NCBI GenBank assembly: GCA_965116965.1
Contig: OZ220743.1
Location: forward strand, 2,790,001 to 2,854,000
DNA from: Aldehydirespirator sp965116965
GTDB taxonomy: Bacteria; Actinomycetota; Acidimicrobiia; Acidimicrobiales; Aldehydirespiratoraceae
Direction of reading: 5' to 3'
DNA length: 64,000 nucleotides
Shown: positions 50,826 through 59,819 of the stretch, piece by piece
Layout of the letters: each line of letters opens with the position of its first letter
How positions within the stretch are numbered: the stretch's first letter is position 1
Made by a program: the position numbers and the translations under genes
Notes under the pieces: generated by a model
Databases searched by the model: none
What the model saw: the letters and a program-made list of their open reading frames with translations, nothing else
What the model was told of the DNA's origin: nothing

Positions 50826-51833
50826 GCGACCAGCGCTGCCAAGTATCTCGAACGGTGAGAGGTCGCCGGGCACGTCGGAGACGCTGACACCAACGCCGTC
50901 CCGCCTAACCGACAAAGCAACTGCGGCCGAGATCGTCAGAGCCGATGAGGCGACGGCCAGATCGGGCCAGGGCTGCGCCTCACCGTCGGCGGCGCGTACC
51001 AGCCGCTCGATCTGGGCTACGAATCCCAGGGCGACCAGAGGGTTGCTCACGCCTGCGGCCGGGCCGGCCGACGTGCCGTCGATCTCGACTGCGGGCACCG
51101 GCCAAATGTCGACGCGGGCCACATGTGCCTGATCGGCCGCCTCGACAGCGGCCTCGGCCACCCGAGCGCCCCACCGCAACGCCGCTCGTGCGGTACGGCC
51201 GCCGGCCGTCTGAAGCTCCACTTCGACGGCATGGTCGAGCCCGTCCACGATCTCGACTTGCGGCACGGCAACCGACTCGATTGCCTCGCCCATCGCAACC
51301 ATCAGCACAGGCCAGAATCCGGTAGCGGGGTCCATGATTACGCCTCCACCGAACGAACGGCCCGCATCGGGGCCGCGAGCCGGGTCGGGCACGGCCAGCC
51401 TCAACTCGAGATGGTGCGGGTCCATGGTCGCTACGGCGTCCAGCGTCCGGCGCACTTCCGGCGCGTGCAGCAGGTTCACTCCAGCCATGATCGGCCGGTC
51501 GGCGCACGTGGCTTCGAGCCTGGCGACGCGGTCGAGGGTGGTGGCCGCCGGCGACTCCACCAGCACGGCCCGCAACCGGCGGGATGACGCCAGCGCGGCC
51601 AGGGGCTCGGCCCGGGTGGCCGGGGGAGTGGCGATGACGGCTACGTCGCAGGCATCGGCCAGCTCGCGCACCGTCAGCACCGGACAATCGAGCGCTCCCG
51701 CAAGAGCGGCCGCCCTCGGCGACTGGGCCGAAGATGCGGCCACCCCCGCCAGACGCGCACCTCTGGTGGCTCTGACCGCCTCGGCATGGAGGGTGGCAGC
51801 CCGACCGGCACCGACGATCCCCACAGATGTCAC
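50823..51833 (-). CDS. Gfo/Idh/MocA-like NAD(P)-dependent oxidoreductase
   Basis: 336 residues. Rossmann start MTSVGIVGAGRAATLHAEAVRATRGARLAGVAA, then CDVAVIATPPATRAEPLAALASS and AVLVESPAATTLDRVARLEA, where the usual EKP motif is ESP, so the catalytic lysine is replaced by Ser. C-terminal domain: DPATGFWPVLMVAMGEAIESV. Missing the EKP lysine, it may be a non-canonical or non-catalytic member. Substrate unknown. Confidence 0.75.
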   Translation of the reverse strand: MTSVGIVGAGRAATLHAEAVRATRGARLAGVAASSAQSPRAAALAGALDCPVLTVRELADACDVAVIATPPATRAEPLAALASSRRLRAVLVESPAATTLDRVARLEATCADRPIMAGVNLLHAPEVRRTLDAVATMDPHHLELRLAVPDPARGPDAGRSFGGGVIMDPATGFWPVLMVAMGEAIESVAVPQVEIVDGLDHAVEVELQTAGGRTARAALRWGARVAEAAVEAADQAHVARVDIWPVPAVEIDGTSAGPAAGVSNPLVALGFVAQIERLVRAADGEAQPWPDLAVASSALTISAAVALSVRRDGVGVSVSDVPGDLSPFEILGSAGR

Positions 51834-51886
51834 ACCGGAATGGTCCCACAGGCACCGCCGGAGTTCCGAGCCGTTAGTGTCTCGCC

Positions 51887-52657
51887 GTGCCCGAAGCCGA
51901 CTCGCTCAATGACGACACTCCAGACGACGGCAACGACGAATCCACCGAGAGTGTTCATCCGCTGCTGGAGATCCAGGAGATCGACACCGAGACGGAGCAG
52001 CTCCAGCACCGGCGGACGACCCTCCCGCTGCGCCGGGACCTGGCCGCGGCCCTGTCTGAGCAACGGGAGCTGCAGGGCCAGATCGACACGGTTGGCCTCC
52101 GGCGCATCGAGGTGCTGACCCGCCAGAAGCGCCTGGAGGACGAGGCCGCCATCATCCAGGCCAAGGCCGACAAGGACGACAACCGTCTGTATTCCGGCGA
52201 GATCACCGCCATCAGGGACCTTCAGGCGCTCCAGGACGAGATCACCGGCCTGCGCTCACGGCAGGGCGTCCTGGAAGAACGCGCCATCGAGGCACTGATG
52301 GAAGCAGAGGAGATGAGCGGGCAGGCCGAGGCTCTGGAGGAACAGCGAGGGGCCTGCGACGCGAGGGTGACGGTGCTGGAGGCTGAGCTGGCCGCGGCGG
52401 AAGCGGCCATCGATGAGCAGCTCGCTGCGCTTGCAGGGACCAGGACCGAGGCTGCGGCCCGCGCCGAGGTCCCGGCGGTGGCCAAGTACGAGCTGCTGCG
52501 CCAGACGTTCGGGCCGAGCACCGCCGTGACGTTCGATCCGTCCGCGGGCTGCGGATGCCCCCATCAGATGCCCGCGGTCGAGGTCGCCCGCATCAAGCGC
52601 TGCGCAGAAGGAGACGTGCTGGACTGCGCCGAGTGCGGCCGGCTGGTGCTGCGCTAG
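51887..52657 (+). CDS. Coiled-coil zinc-ribbon protein (COG1579-like)
   Basis: 256 residues from GTG 51887. A long Glu/Gln/Arg-rich coiled coil (about residues 30-190, with LQDEITGLRSRQGVLEERAIEAL) precedes a C-terminal zinc ribbon with cysteines at GCGCPHQMP and LDCAECGRLVL. Such proteins are common in actinobacteria and are proposed to bind nucleic acids or act near RNase HI. Its stop is followed by GGCCGAGCGGG, a fragment of the dispersed repeat. Confidence 0.85.
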   Translation: MPEADSLNDDTPDDGNDESTESVHPLLEIQEIDTETEQLQHRRTTLPLRRDLAAALSEQRELQGQIDTVGLRRIEVLTRQKRLEDEAAIIQAKADKDDNRLYSGEITAIRDLQALQDEITGLRSRQGVLEERAIEALMEAEEMSGQAEALEEQRGACDARVTVLEAELAAAEAAIDEQLAALAGTRTEAAARAEVPAVAKYELLRQTFGPSTAVTFDPSAGCGCPHQMPAVEVARIKRCAEGDVLDCAECGRLVLR

Positions 52658-52672
52658 GGGCCGAGCGGGTAG

Positions 52673-53158
52673 GTGTTCCTCTGGTTCGCAGCGTGCGGTG
52701 TAGTGGCCGTGGCGCTGGTGTTCGGCAGCGGCGGCGTCGACTACCGGATCGTGGCGCTGGGCTCGGTGCTGCCTCTGGCTGAGAACGTGAGCGGGTCGCC
52801 CTGGATGCTGCACACGCTGGCCGGCAGCGTGGCGCTTCTCGTGGCGGTAATGGCCCTCACTGCCGGCCGGGGCCGCCGGTTGCGGCGCCGGCGCTGGATC
52901 GGGTTGCCCATCGGCACTCTGGTGTTCCTGGTGGCCAGCGGAGCCTGGTCGCGCACAGCCCTCTTCTGGTGGCCGGTCGCCGGCAGCGGGGGAGTGGGCC
53001 ACGGAGCTCCCCCCGAATACGACCGACCCCTGGCCGTCCTGATCGCGTTCGAGCTAGCCGGAATCGCCGCCCTGGCCTGGACCGCCGGTCGCTTCGGCCT
53101 GTCAGACCCCGGGCGCCGCCGAGCATTCCTCACCACCGGCCGCCTGACTCGCCCATAG
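52673..53158 (+). CDS. Small membrane protein of unknown function
   Basis: 161 residues from GTG 52673. Four hydrophobic segments: FLWFAACGVVAVALVFGSGG, LHTLAGSVALLVAVMAL, IGLPIGTLVFLVASGAW and PLAVLIAFELAGIAALAW, with an Arg-rich loop (GRGRRLRRRRW) after helix two. No family recognised. 15 bases downstream of the zinc-ribbon gene. Confidence 0.65.
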   Translation: MFLWFAACGVVAVALVFGSGGVDYRIVALGSVLPLAENVSGSPWMLHTLAGSVALLVAVMALTAGRGRRLRRRRWIGLPIGTLVFLVASGAWSRTALFWWPVAGSGGVGHGAPPEYDRPLAVLIAFELAGIAALAWTAGRFGLSDPGRRRAFLTTGRLTRP

Positions 53159-53294
53159 GCAATCGCCTGTGCGCTCGGCCTCTAGGAGACTGCTGAGTAA
53201 TGCGATTTTGGAGCAGCATGCAAGCCTCTGACCTGGGGTTTTGCAATTGAGATTTGCGCGATTTGGGAGTTGCTCATCACTCTCCTAGGCCGGT

Positions 53295-53649
<355 letters not shown>

Positions 53650-53727
53650 GTTGCAAGGCTAGTTAGCCTGAAGGTCCAACGCGACGGCGCAGCCCCCAAC
53701 CCGCCGGAGCCGGGCTCGGAGGAGACC

Positions 53728-54768
53728 ATGACCACTCTCGACGACTACGGCGGCTGGCCCGGGATACTCGCCACCCTCGCTGCAGGCCGAGACATCGGGA
53801 CTGGTGAGGCTCGCGCCGCGCTCGGGGCGATACTCGCAGGCGAGGCGACCGACGCCCAGGTAGCCGCCTTCATCGTGGCCCTGCGGCTCAAGGGCCCCGC
53901 CGTGGGAGAACTCCTGGGCCTGGTAGGAGCCATGCGTGACGCAGCCACGCCCCTGGACATCCCCTCCCACACCATTGACATCGTGGGCACCGGCGGCACA
54001 GCCGGCCGCAAGGCCCACGCTTTGAATGTCTCGACCATGGCCTGCTTCGTCGCCGCCGGTGCGGGGGCCACCGTCTGCAAGCACGGCAGCGTGAAGGCCT
54101 CGTCCACCTCGGGCGCCTTCGACCTGCTCGATGTGATCGGCGTGCCGATCGGCGCCGCGCCGCACGAGGTCGAGCGGATGGTGCGCTCGGTGGGGCTCGG
54201 ATTCGCTTTCGCCAAGACCTTCCATCCGGCCATGCGCCATGTGGCCGGCGTGCGGTCGCAGGTGGGCATATCGACGATCTTCAACCTGCTGGGGCCCCTG
54301 TGCCATCCGGGCCATGTGAAGCGCCAGGTCTTGGGCGTGCTCGAGCGATCGCTGGCCCCTGATATGGCCGCCGTTCTGCAGGCCACCGGTTCCGTGCGGT
54401 CGCTGGTGGTGCACGGCGACGGCCGATACGACGAGCTCACCACCACCGGACCGAACCGGGTGGTCGATCTGAACGAGGGAAGGATGACCGAGTACCGCAT
54501 CGAGGCGACGGACGTGGGGCTGGCCGCGGCAAGGCCCGACGAACTGCGCGGCGGTGATCCGGTGGCCAACGCGCGGATCCTGGCCGGCATCCTGGCCGGC
54601 GAGCCCGGGCCCAAACGCGACATGGTGGTGCTCAACGCAGCCGCAGGCCTGGTGGTGGCGGGAGTGGCAGACGACCTTGCGGCCGGCGTGGACGCGGCTG
54701 CCGCCGCCATCGACGACGGGCGGGCCGCCCAGAAGTTCGCCGAGGTGACCGCGCCCCGCGCAGAATGA
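53728..54768 (+). CDS. trpD: Anthranilate phosphoribosyltransferase
   Basis: 346 residues. HTIDIVGTGGTAGRKAHALNVSTMACFVAAGAGATVCKHGSVKASSTSGAFDLLDVIGV carries the PRPP-binding GTGGD-like motif (here GTGGT) and KHGS/STSGAxD. FAKTFHPAMRHVAGVRSQVGISTIFNLLGPL and VVHGDGRYDELTTTGPN are intact. Second step of tryptophan biosynthesis. It overlaps queG by ATGA. Confidence 0.95.
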   Translation: MTTLDDYGGWPGILATLAAGRDIGTGEARAALGAILAGEATDAQVAAFIVALRLKGPAVGELLGLVGAMRDAATPLDIPSHTIDIVGTGGTAGRKAHALNVSTMACFVAAGAGATVCKHGSVKASSTSGAFDLLDVIGVPIGAAPHEVERMVRSVGLGFAFAKTFHPAMRHVAGVRSQVGISTIFNLLGPLCHPGHVKRQVLGVLERSLAPDMAAVLQATGSVRSLVVHGDGRYDELTTTGPNRVVDLNEGRMTEYRIEATDVGLAAARPDELRGGDPVANARILAGILAGEPGPKRDMVVLNAAAGLVVAGVADDLAAGVDAAAAAIDDGRAAQKFAEVTAPRAE

Positions 54769-55880
54769 GCCTCGATCCGTCCACGCTGGCGGCCGTCGGA
54801 CGGCAGGCCGGTCTGTGCGCCGTCGGCTTCTGCCGGGCCGAGCCGTTCGCCGATACCGCCGAGGCCCTACAGGAACGCAAGCAGGCCGGGCTGCACGGCG
54901 GGATGCAGTTCACCTACCGCAACCCGAAGCGCTCAACCGACCCGCACCGCCTGGTGCCGGGTGCAGCCGCACTCGTGGTCGGCGCCCTCGAGTTCAGCGC
55001 CGAGAGCTCCGATCGGCCCGACGATGGCAGCCCCTATGCCCGGGTAGCTGCCTACGCTCAGGCCGACTACTACACCCCGTTGAGAGCCGCCCTTGAGGCC
55101 ATCGCCGACGCGCTGAGGGCGGAAGGCCACAGAGCGGTGGTGTCTGCCGACGAGAACGGCCTCGTCGACCGAGCCGCCGCCCATCGAGCCGCCGTCGGCT
55201 GGTGGGGCAAGAACTCCAACATCCTTCTGCCGGGCTCCGGCAGCCTGGTCGTGCTCGGAGCAGTGGTGACCGACGCCCCGCTCGTAGCCGCCGACCCCGA
55301 ACCGCTGGCCGACGGGTGCGGATCCTGCCGCCAATGCCTGGACGGCTGCCCGACCGGCGCCATCGTCGCCCCCGGCACCGTGGACGCCCGCCGCTGCCTG
55401 GCCTGGCTGGTGCAGGCCGGCGGCGTCTTCGACCCCGACTACCGCGTCGCGCTGGGAGACCGCATCTACGGCTGCGACGACTGCTCCGAGGTGTGCCCAC
55501 CGAACCGGGTGCGCGTCCGCCGGCGAACCTCCGCGCCCGACCCGCCGGGTGACCGGACATGGGTGCCGGTGCTCGATCTGCTCGACTCGGAGGACTCCGA
55601 ACTGCTGTCGACCTACGGGCGCTGGTACATACCCAGGCGCCGGCCCCGTTACCTGCGCCGCAACGCCCTGGTTGTGCTGGCCAACGTGGGCGAGCCCTCC
55701 GAGCCGAGGGTGCGGGCCGCGGTAGACCGAGCGCTGCGCGACCCCGATGCGCTCATCCGGGCGCACGCGGTGTGGTGCGCCCGCCGCCTCGGTCTCGGCC
55801 TGGAAGCGCTGAGCGATCCCGACGATCCAATGGTGAGAGCCGAACTGGAGCGGCCCGTACCCCCGCGAGCAGCGGCGTGA
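54765..55880 (+). CDS. queG: Epoxyqueuosine reductase
   Basis: 371 residues. Two [4Fe-4S] clusters: CGSCRQCLDGCPTGAI and IYGCDDCSEVCPPN, preceded by a cobalamin-type N-terminal domain with AVGWWGKNSNILLPGSGSLVVLG. C-terminal HEAT-like ADPRVRAHAVW region (DPDALIRAHAVWCARRLG). Final step of queuosine biosynthesis in tRNA. It overlaps the following glycosyltransferase gene by GTGA. Confidence 0.93.
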   Translation: MSLDPSTLAAVGRQAGLCAVGFCRAEPFADTAEALQERKQAGLHGGMQFTYRNPKRSTDPHRLVPGAAALVVGALEFSAESSDRPDDGSPYARVAAYAQADYYTPLRAALEAIADALRAEGHRAVVSADENGLVDRAAAHRAAVGWWGKNSNILLPGSGSLVVLGAVVTDAPLVAADPEPLADGCGSCRQCLDGCPTGAIVAPGTVDARRCLAWLVQAGGVFDPDYRVALGDRIYGCDDCSEVCPPNRVRVRRRTSAPDPPGDRTWVPVLDLLDSEDSELLSTYGRWYIPRRRPRYLRRNALVVLANVGEPSEPRVRAAVDRALRDPDALIRAHAVWCARRLGLGLEALSDPDDPMVRAELERPVPPRAAA

Positions 55881-57013
55881 CCCGTCACCTGCTCGTGACC
55901 AATGACTTCCCGCCCAAGGTGGGAGGCATCCAGAACTACCTGTGGGAGCTGTGGCGGCGGCTGCCCGCGGACGATGTCGTGGTGCACACGACCCCGTACG
56001 AGGGCGCGGACGCATTCGACGCGGCCCAGCCCTTCGCCGTGACCCGATCCCGTGAACCGTGGCTGCTACCGGGGCCGCACCTCACCCGGAGAGTGCGACG
56101 CCTGGCCCATCGCCACGAAGTCGGCCTGGTGGTGATCGATCCCGCCCTTCCGGCCGGACTGATCGGACCTCGCCTCGACCACCCCTACGCAGTGATCGTG
56201 CACGGCGCCGAAGCGGCCATTCCCGGCCGGCTCCCGGCCACCCGCCAGCTGCTGCGGGCGGTACTGGCCGGGGCGGCGGGGGTGATCGCGGCCGGGGGCT
56301 ACGCCGCCCGCGAGTGCGAGCTGGCGCTGGGCCGGCCGCTGCCGGCGTTCGTCATCCCTCCCGGCGTGGACGTCGATCGATTCCGGCCGAGTTCCGCCGC
56401 TGAGCGGGCCGAAGCTCGCAGGCGGTTCAACCTCCAGCCCGAGGCCCCGACGGTGGTGAGCGTGTCGAGACTGGTGCCCCGCAAGGGAATGGACACGCTC
56501 GTGCGAGCAGCTGCCCTGATGGCGGGCGCCCGCCCGGACCTGAGGGTTGTCATCGCCGGGAAGGGCCGCGACCGCCGCCGCCTGACCCGCCTGGCCGACC
56601 GCCTCGACGCCCCGGTGGAGCTGCTGGGGCGCCTCCGCGACGACGACCTGGCCGCTCTATACGGATGTGCCGACGTGTTCGCCATGCTGTGCCGGACCCG
56701 CTGGCGGGGCCTGGAGCAGGAGGGCTTCGGGATCGTCTTCCTGGAGGCGGCCGCGGCCGGTGTTCCACAGGTCGCCGGTCGCAGCGGCGGCGCCCATGAA
56801 GCGGTGATCGACGGCGAGTCGGGAATCGTGCTCGATCCGGCCACGCCGGAGGGCGCTGCGGCCGCCATCGGTGCCCTCCTGGACGATCCCGGACGACGGA
56901 ACGAGATGGGCGAGGCCGCCCGCCGGCGGGCCGAGACCGAGTTCTCCTACGACGTGCTGGCCACCCGACTGGGCCGCGCCCTCGACGCCATGGTCGAGCA
57001 GTCGTCGGGCTGA
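55877..57013 (+). CDS. GT4-family glycosyltransferase (PimB-like)
   Basis: 378 residues from GTG 55877. N-terminal TNDFPPKVGGIQNYLWELWRRL, IPPGVDVDRFRP, VSVSRLVPRKGMDTLVRAAALM and the GT4 catalytic LEQEGFGIVFLEAAAAGVPQVAGRSGG (E-x7-E motif). Closest in pattern to actinobacterial mannosyltransferases such as PimB/PimC. Probably adds mannose to phosphatidylinositol mannosides or similar glycolipids; acceptor not determined. Followed by an inverted copy of the dispersed repeat. Confidence 0.85.
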   Translation: MTRHLLVTNDFPPKVGGIQNYLWELWRRLPADDVVVHTTPYEGADAFDAAQPFAVTRSREPWLLPGPHLTRRVRRLAHRHEVGLVVIDPALPAGLIGPRLDHPYAVIVHGAEAAIPGRLPATRQLLRAVLAGAAGVIAAGGYAARECELALGRPLPAFVIPPGVDVDRFRPSSAAERAEARRRFNLQPEAPTVVSVSRLVPRKGMDTLVRAAALMAGARPDLRVVIAGKGRDRRRLTRLADRLDAPVELLGRLRDDDLAALYGCADVFAMLCRTRWRGLEQEGFGIVFLEAAAAGVPQVAGRSGGAHEAVIDGESGIVLDPATPEGAAAAIGALLDDPGRRNEMGEAARRRAETEFSYDVLATRLGRALDAMVEQSSG

Positions 57014-57178
57014 TTGCGTCCGCCCTTGTGCGCTGCCGCGTCGCCGGGCCGGTGCCCCGCGACGACGCCGAGGCCGCCGGGCTGATTGCGTCCGCCCTTG
57101 TGCGCTGCGCTCACGGGCCGCTCGGGCCACGGCCTCGCCCGTATGAGCCGTGGACCGTCTATGCGCTCGGCCTCTGAG
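57009..57178 (-). repeat. Dispersed intergenic repeat, copy 6, with 30-bp direct repeats
   Basis: On the minus strand: CAGAGGCCGAGCGC, about 30 variable bases, GGCCGTGGCCCGAGCGGCC, CGTGAGCGCAGCGCACAAG. It is inverted relative to the upstream gene, unlike the other copies. The plus-strand segment GGGCTGATTGCGTCCGCCC...GCGCTGC occurs at 57009 and 57079, a 70-base spacing; the first copy forms the end of the glycosyltransferase gene. Confidence 0.8.
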
Positions 57179-57264
57179 CTATGCCGCATCCGCCGGCAAC
57201 GTTGTTAGTGTCAGTCACGGCGCGACACACCTATGGCCGCGTCCCTTGCTGGCTCTAAACGGCG

Positions 57265-57729
57265 GTGCCCAACGTGGTCGATCAGGCAACCCAGCGCACC
57301 ACGATCATGGCTTCTCCGGAGCGGTGCTTCGACGTGGCGGTCGACTTCGAGCAGTACCCCGTATGGGCCCGCGACATCAAGAAGGCCCGCATCCTCAGCC
57401 GGGATCGGGACGACCGCGCCGTCGATGTGGAGTACTGGGTCACCGCCATGGGCCGCTCCACGACCTACACGCTCAGATACTTCTACGGATCGGACCCGCT
57501 GCGCCTGGCCTGGCGCCTCAAGCGGGGCGACGCCACCACCCGTCTCGACGGCGAGTACACCTTCGTCGCGGTCGGTGGCGAGTCCGACACCACCGAGGTG
57601 TCCTACCAGCTGACCGTCGAGCTCGCCGTCCCTCTGCCGGGCTTCGTCAAGCGGCGGGCCGAGTCGCGCATCATGCATACCGCGCTCGACGAGTTGAAGG
57701 CTCACGTGGAAGCCGGCACCGGATCCTGA
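57265..57729 (+). CDS. SRPBCC/polyketide-cyclase-like lipid-binding protein
   Basis: 154 residues from GTG 57265. FDVAVDFEQYPVWARDIKKARIL, VEYWVTAMGRSTTYTLRYFY and a closing VPLPGFVKRRAESRIMHTALDELKAHVE helix match the START/SRPBCC fold (polyketide cyclase/dehydrase-like). Such proteins bind hydrophobic ligands. It precedes the ROK kinase by 19 bases; ligand unknown. Confidence 0.85.
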   Translation: MPNVVDQATQRTTIMASPERCFDVAVDFEQYPVWARDIKKARILSRDRDDRAVDVEYWVTAMGRSTTYTLRYFYGSDPLRLAWRLKRGDATTRLDGEYTFVAVGGESDTTEVSYQLTVELAVPLPGFVKRRAESRIMHTALDELKAHVEAGTGS

Positions 57730-57748
57730 GACCGACTCCCGGACCAGC

Positions 57749-58690
57749 ATGTTCTGCGGCCTAGACATCGGCGGCACCAAGGTGCTGGGGGTGGCCGTAC
57801 ACCCCGACGACCTCACGACGCCCGTCGCGGTGCGGCGCGACGCCACCACAGCCGACAACGACGCGCTGGTCGACACGATCTTCCGGATGGTCGCTGCCCT
57901 CGAATACGAGTGCGGCAGCCCGTTCTCGGCCGTCGGCGTGGGGATCGCCGGACTGGTCGACGCCAACGGGGTGCTCAGGTACTCGCCCAACATCGACGGC
58001 GTGCTGGACCTCGACCTTCGTCGCCGCCTGCGCTCCGAGTGGCGACGGCCCGTGGTGGTCGAGAATGAGGCGACTGCGGCGGCCTGGGCGGAGTCGCTCC
58101 ACGGCGCGGGCCGCGGCAGCAGGCACGTTGCCCTGGTTGCGCTGGGCACCGGGCTGGGAACGGGGTTCGTGTTCGACGGGCGGCTGTACCGGGGTTGGAA
58201 CGGCTTCGCGGGCGAGTCGGGCCACATGACCGTCGAGATGTCGGGCCCTGAGCACGTCACGGGCGCAAGGGGCCCATGGGAGTACTACGCGTCCGGCACC
58301 GGCCTCGGCCGTCTGGCCCGCCAGGCCGCCGCCAGAGGCGACCTAGACAGTGCCGTCTCAGAGGCCGGCTCGGTGAGCGCCATCAGGGGCGAGCATGTCC
58401 ATGCCCTGGTCGCCAAGGGAGATCCCGACGCCCTGGTCGTCCTAGACGAGTTCTGCCGCTGGGCGGCGGTCGGCGTGGCCAACCTCGTGCATGTGCTCGA
58501 CCCGGAGGTGGTGGTCATCGCAGGGGGCCTGATCGACATCGGTGAGCCGCTGGTACGGGGCGTCGAGGCCTGGACGCACCGCCTCGTGCTCGGCGGCGAC
58601 CACCGGCGGAAGGTCCAGGTGGTCCCGGCGCAACTCGGCAGCCAGGCCGGCGCGATCGGCGCCGGTCTGCTCGCCTCGGAGGCCGCGTGA
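57749..58690 (+). CDS. ROK-family sugar kinase (glucokinase-like) lacking zinc cysteines
   Basis: 313 residues. GLDIGGTKVLGVAV (ATP phosphate 1), VGVGIAGLVDANGVLRYSPNIDG, ENEATAAAWAESLHGAGRG, VALGTGLGTGFV and GFAGESGHMTV are intact. The normal zinc motif CxCGxxGCxE is replaced by HVTGARGPWEYYASG, with all three Cys missing. Phosphorylates a hexose, probably glucose, consistent with pfkA immediately downstream. The last codons belong to the first unit of a 38-bp triplication. Confidence 0.87.
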   Translation: MFCGLDIGGTKVLGVAVHPDDLTTPVAVRRDATTADNDALVDTIFRMVAALEYECGSPFSAVGVGIAGLVDANGVLRYSPNIDGVLDLDLRRRLRSEWRRPVVVENEATAAAWAESLHGAGRGSRHVALVALGTGLGTGFVFDGRLYRGWNGFAGESGHMTVEMSGPEHVTGARGPWEYYASGTGLGRLARQAAARGDLDSAVSEAGSVSAIRGEHVHALVAKGDPDALVVLDEFCRWAAVGVANLVHVLDPEVVVIAGGLIDIGEPLVRGVEAWTHRLVLGGDHRRKVQVVPAQLGSQAGAIGAGLLASEAA

Positions 58691-58776
58691 TGCGGGTCGC
58701 CGCTCTGCTCGCCTCAGAGGCCATGTGATGCGGGTCGCCGGTCTGCTCGCCTCGGAGGCCGCGTGATGCGGGTCGG
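58661..58776 (+). repeat. 38-bp tandem triplication spanning the ROK stop and pfkA start
   Basis: The segment GTCTGCTCGCCTCGGAGGCC...GTGATGCGGGTCGCC occurs three times with 38-base spacing, with three and a few mismatches in the middle copy. Each contains TGATG, a stop/start overlap; the first stop ends ROK, only the third ATG (58766) opens pfkA, because 38 is not a multiple of three. Confidence 0.93.
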
Positions 58777-59794
58777 GATACTCACCGGAGGCGGCGACTG
58801 CCCCGGTCTCAACGCAGTCATCAGGGCGGTGGTGCGAAAGGGGGAGCGGCACTACGGGGACCGGGTGATCGGGTTCCTCGACGGCTGGCGGGGAGTGGTG
58901 GACGACGACTGGGTGCAACTCGATGTCGAGGCCTGCCGCGGCCTGCTGCCGAAGGGTGGAACGATGCTGGGCACGTCGCGCCACACGCCGTTCAACCTGC
59001 CCGACGGCATGTCCCGGGCCACCGAGACCATTCGCAACCTCGAACTCGACGCGCTGATCGCTATAGGAGGCGAAGGCACGCTGTCATGCGCATCCGAGAT
59101 GTCGGACCGCGGTTTTGAGGTCGTCGGCGTGCCCAAGACGATCGACAACGACGTGGGCATGACCGAGCGGACCTTCGGCTTCGACACCGCGGTGACGGTG
59201 GCCACCGAGGCGATCGACCGGCTGCACACCACGGCCGAGAGTCACGCCCGGGTCATCTTCGTGGAGGTGATGGGCCGCAACGTGGGCCACATCGCCACCT
59301 GGGCCGGGATCGCGGGGGGCGCGACCTACACCCTCGTGCCCGAGGAGCCCTTCGACCTGGACGAGCTGTGCGCGGCCCTGCTGCGCCGCCGCGCCCGGGG
59401 CCGCTACGCGTCCATAGTGGTGGTGTCCGAGGGCGCCCGACCGAAGCCGGGCACCCTCGAGGTGGCTGAGCCCCCGGTCGACGAATACGGGCACAAGCGC
59501 CTCGGCGGCATCGCCAACGCGATCGCGGCCGAGGTCGAGGCCCGCACGGGACTGGAGACCCGGGTCACCATCCTCGGGCATGTGCAGCGAGGAGGCTCGC
59601 CCACCCCCTTCGACCGCGTGCTGGCCACCCGGTTCGGGGTGGCGGCCATCGACGCGGTCCACGACGGCGGTTTCGGCCAGATGGCGGCCCTGCGGGGCGG
59701 CGCCATCGAGCTGGTGTCGTTGCGGGAAGCCACCGCCCGCTTGAAGCCGGTGAGCCGCGACCTGCTGGACGTGGCTCACACCTTCTTCGCCTGA
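58766..59794 (+). CDS. pfkA: 6-phosphofructokinase
   Basis: 342 residues. MRVGILTGGGDCPGLNAVIRAVV, IGGEGTLSCA, VGVPKTIDNDVGMTERTFGFDTAV, EVMGRNVGHIATWAGIAGGA and ILGHVQRGGSPTPFDRVLATRFG are intact. Gly in GGEGT (Asp in PPi enzymes) with Lys in PKTIDND matches the actinobacterial ATP-dependent group, so ATP use is predicted. Phosphorylates fructose-6-phosphate, linked to the ROK kinase upstream. Confidence 0.95.
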   Translation: MRVGILTGGGDCPGLNAVIRAVVRKGERHYGDRVIGFLDGWRGVVDDDWVQLDVEACRGLLPKGGTMLGTSRHTPFNLPDGMSRATETIRNLELDALIAIGGEGTLSCASEMSDRGFEVVGVPKTIDNDVGMTERTFGFDTAVTVATEAIDRLHTTAESHARVIFVEVMGRNVGHIATWAGIAGGATYTLVPEEPFDLDELCAALLRRRARGRYASIVVVSEGARPKPGTLEVAEPPVDEYGHKRLGGIANAIAAEVEARTGLETRVTILGHVQRGGSPTPFDRVLATRFGVAAIDAVHDGGFGQMAALRGGAIELVSLREATARLKPVSRDLLDVAHTFFA

Positions 59795-59819
59795 ACCCGT
59801 TCAGCGCCCGCGCGAGCGC

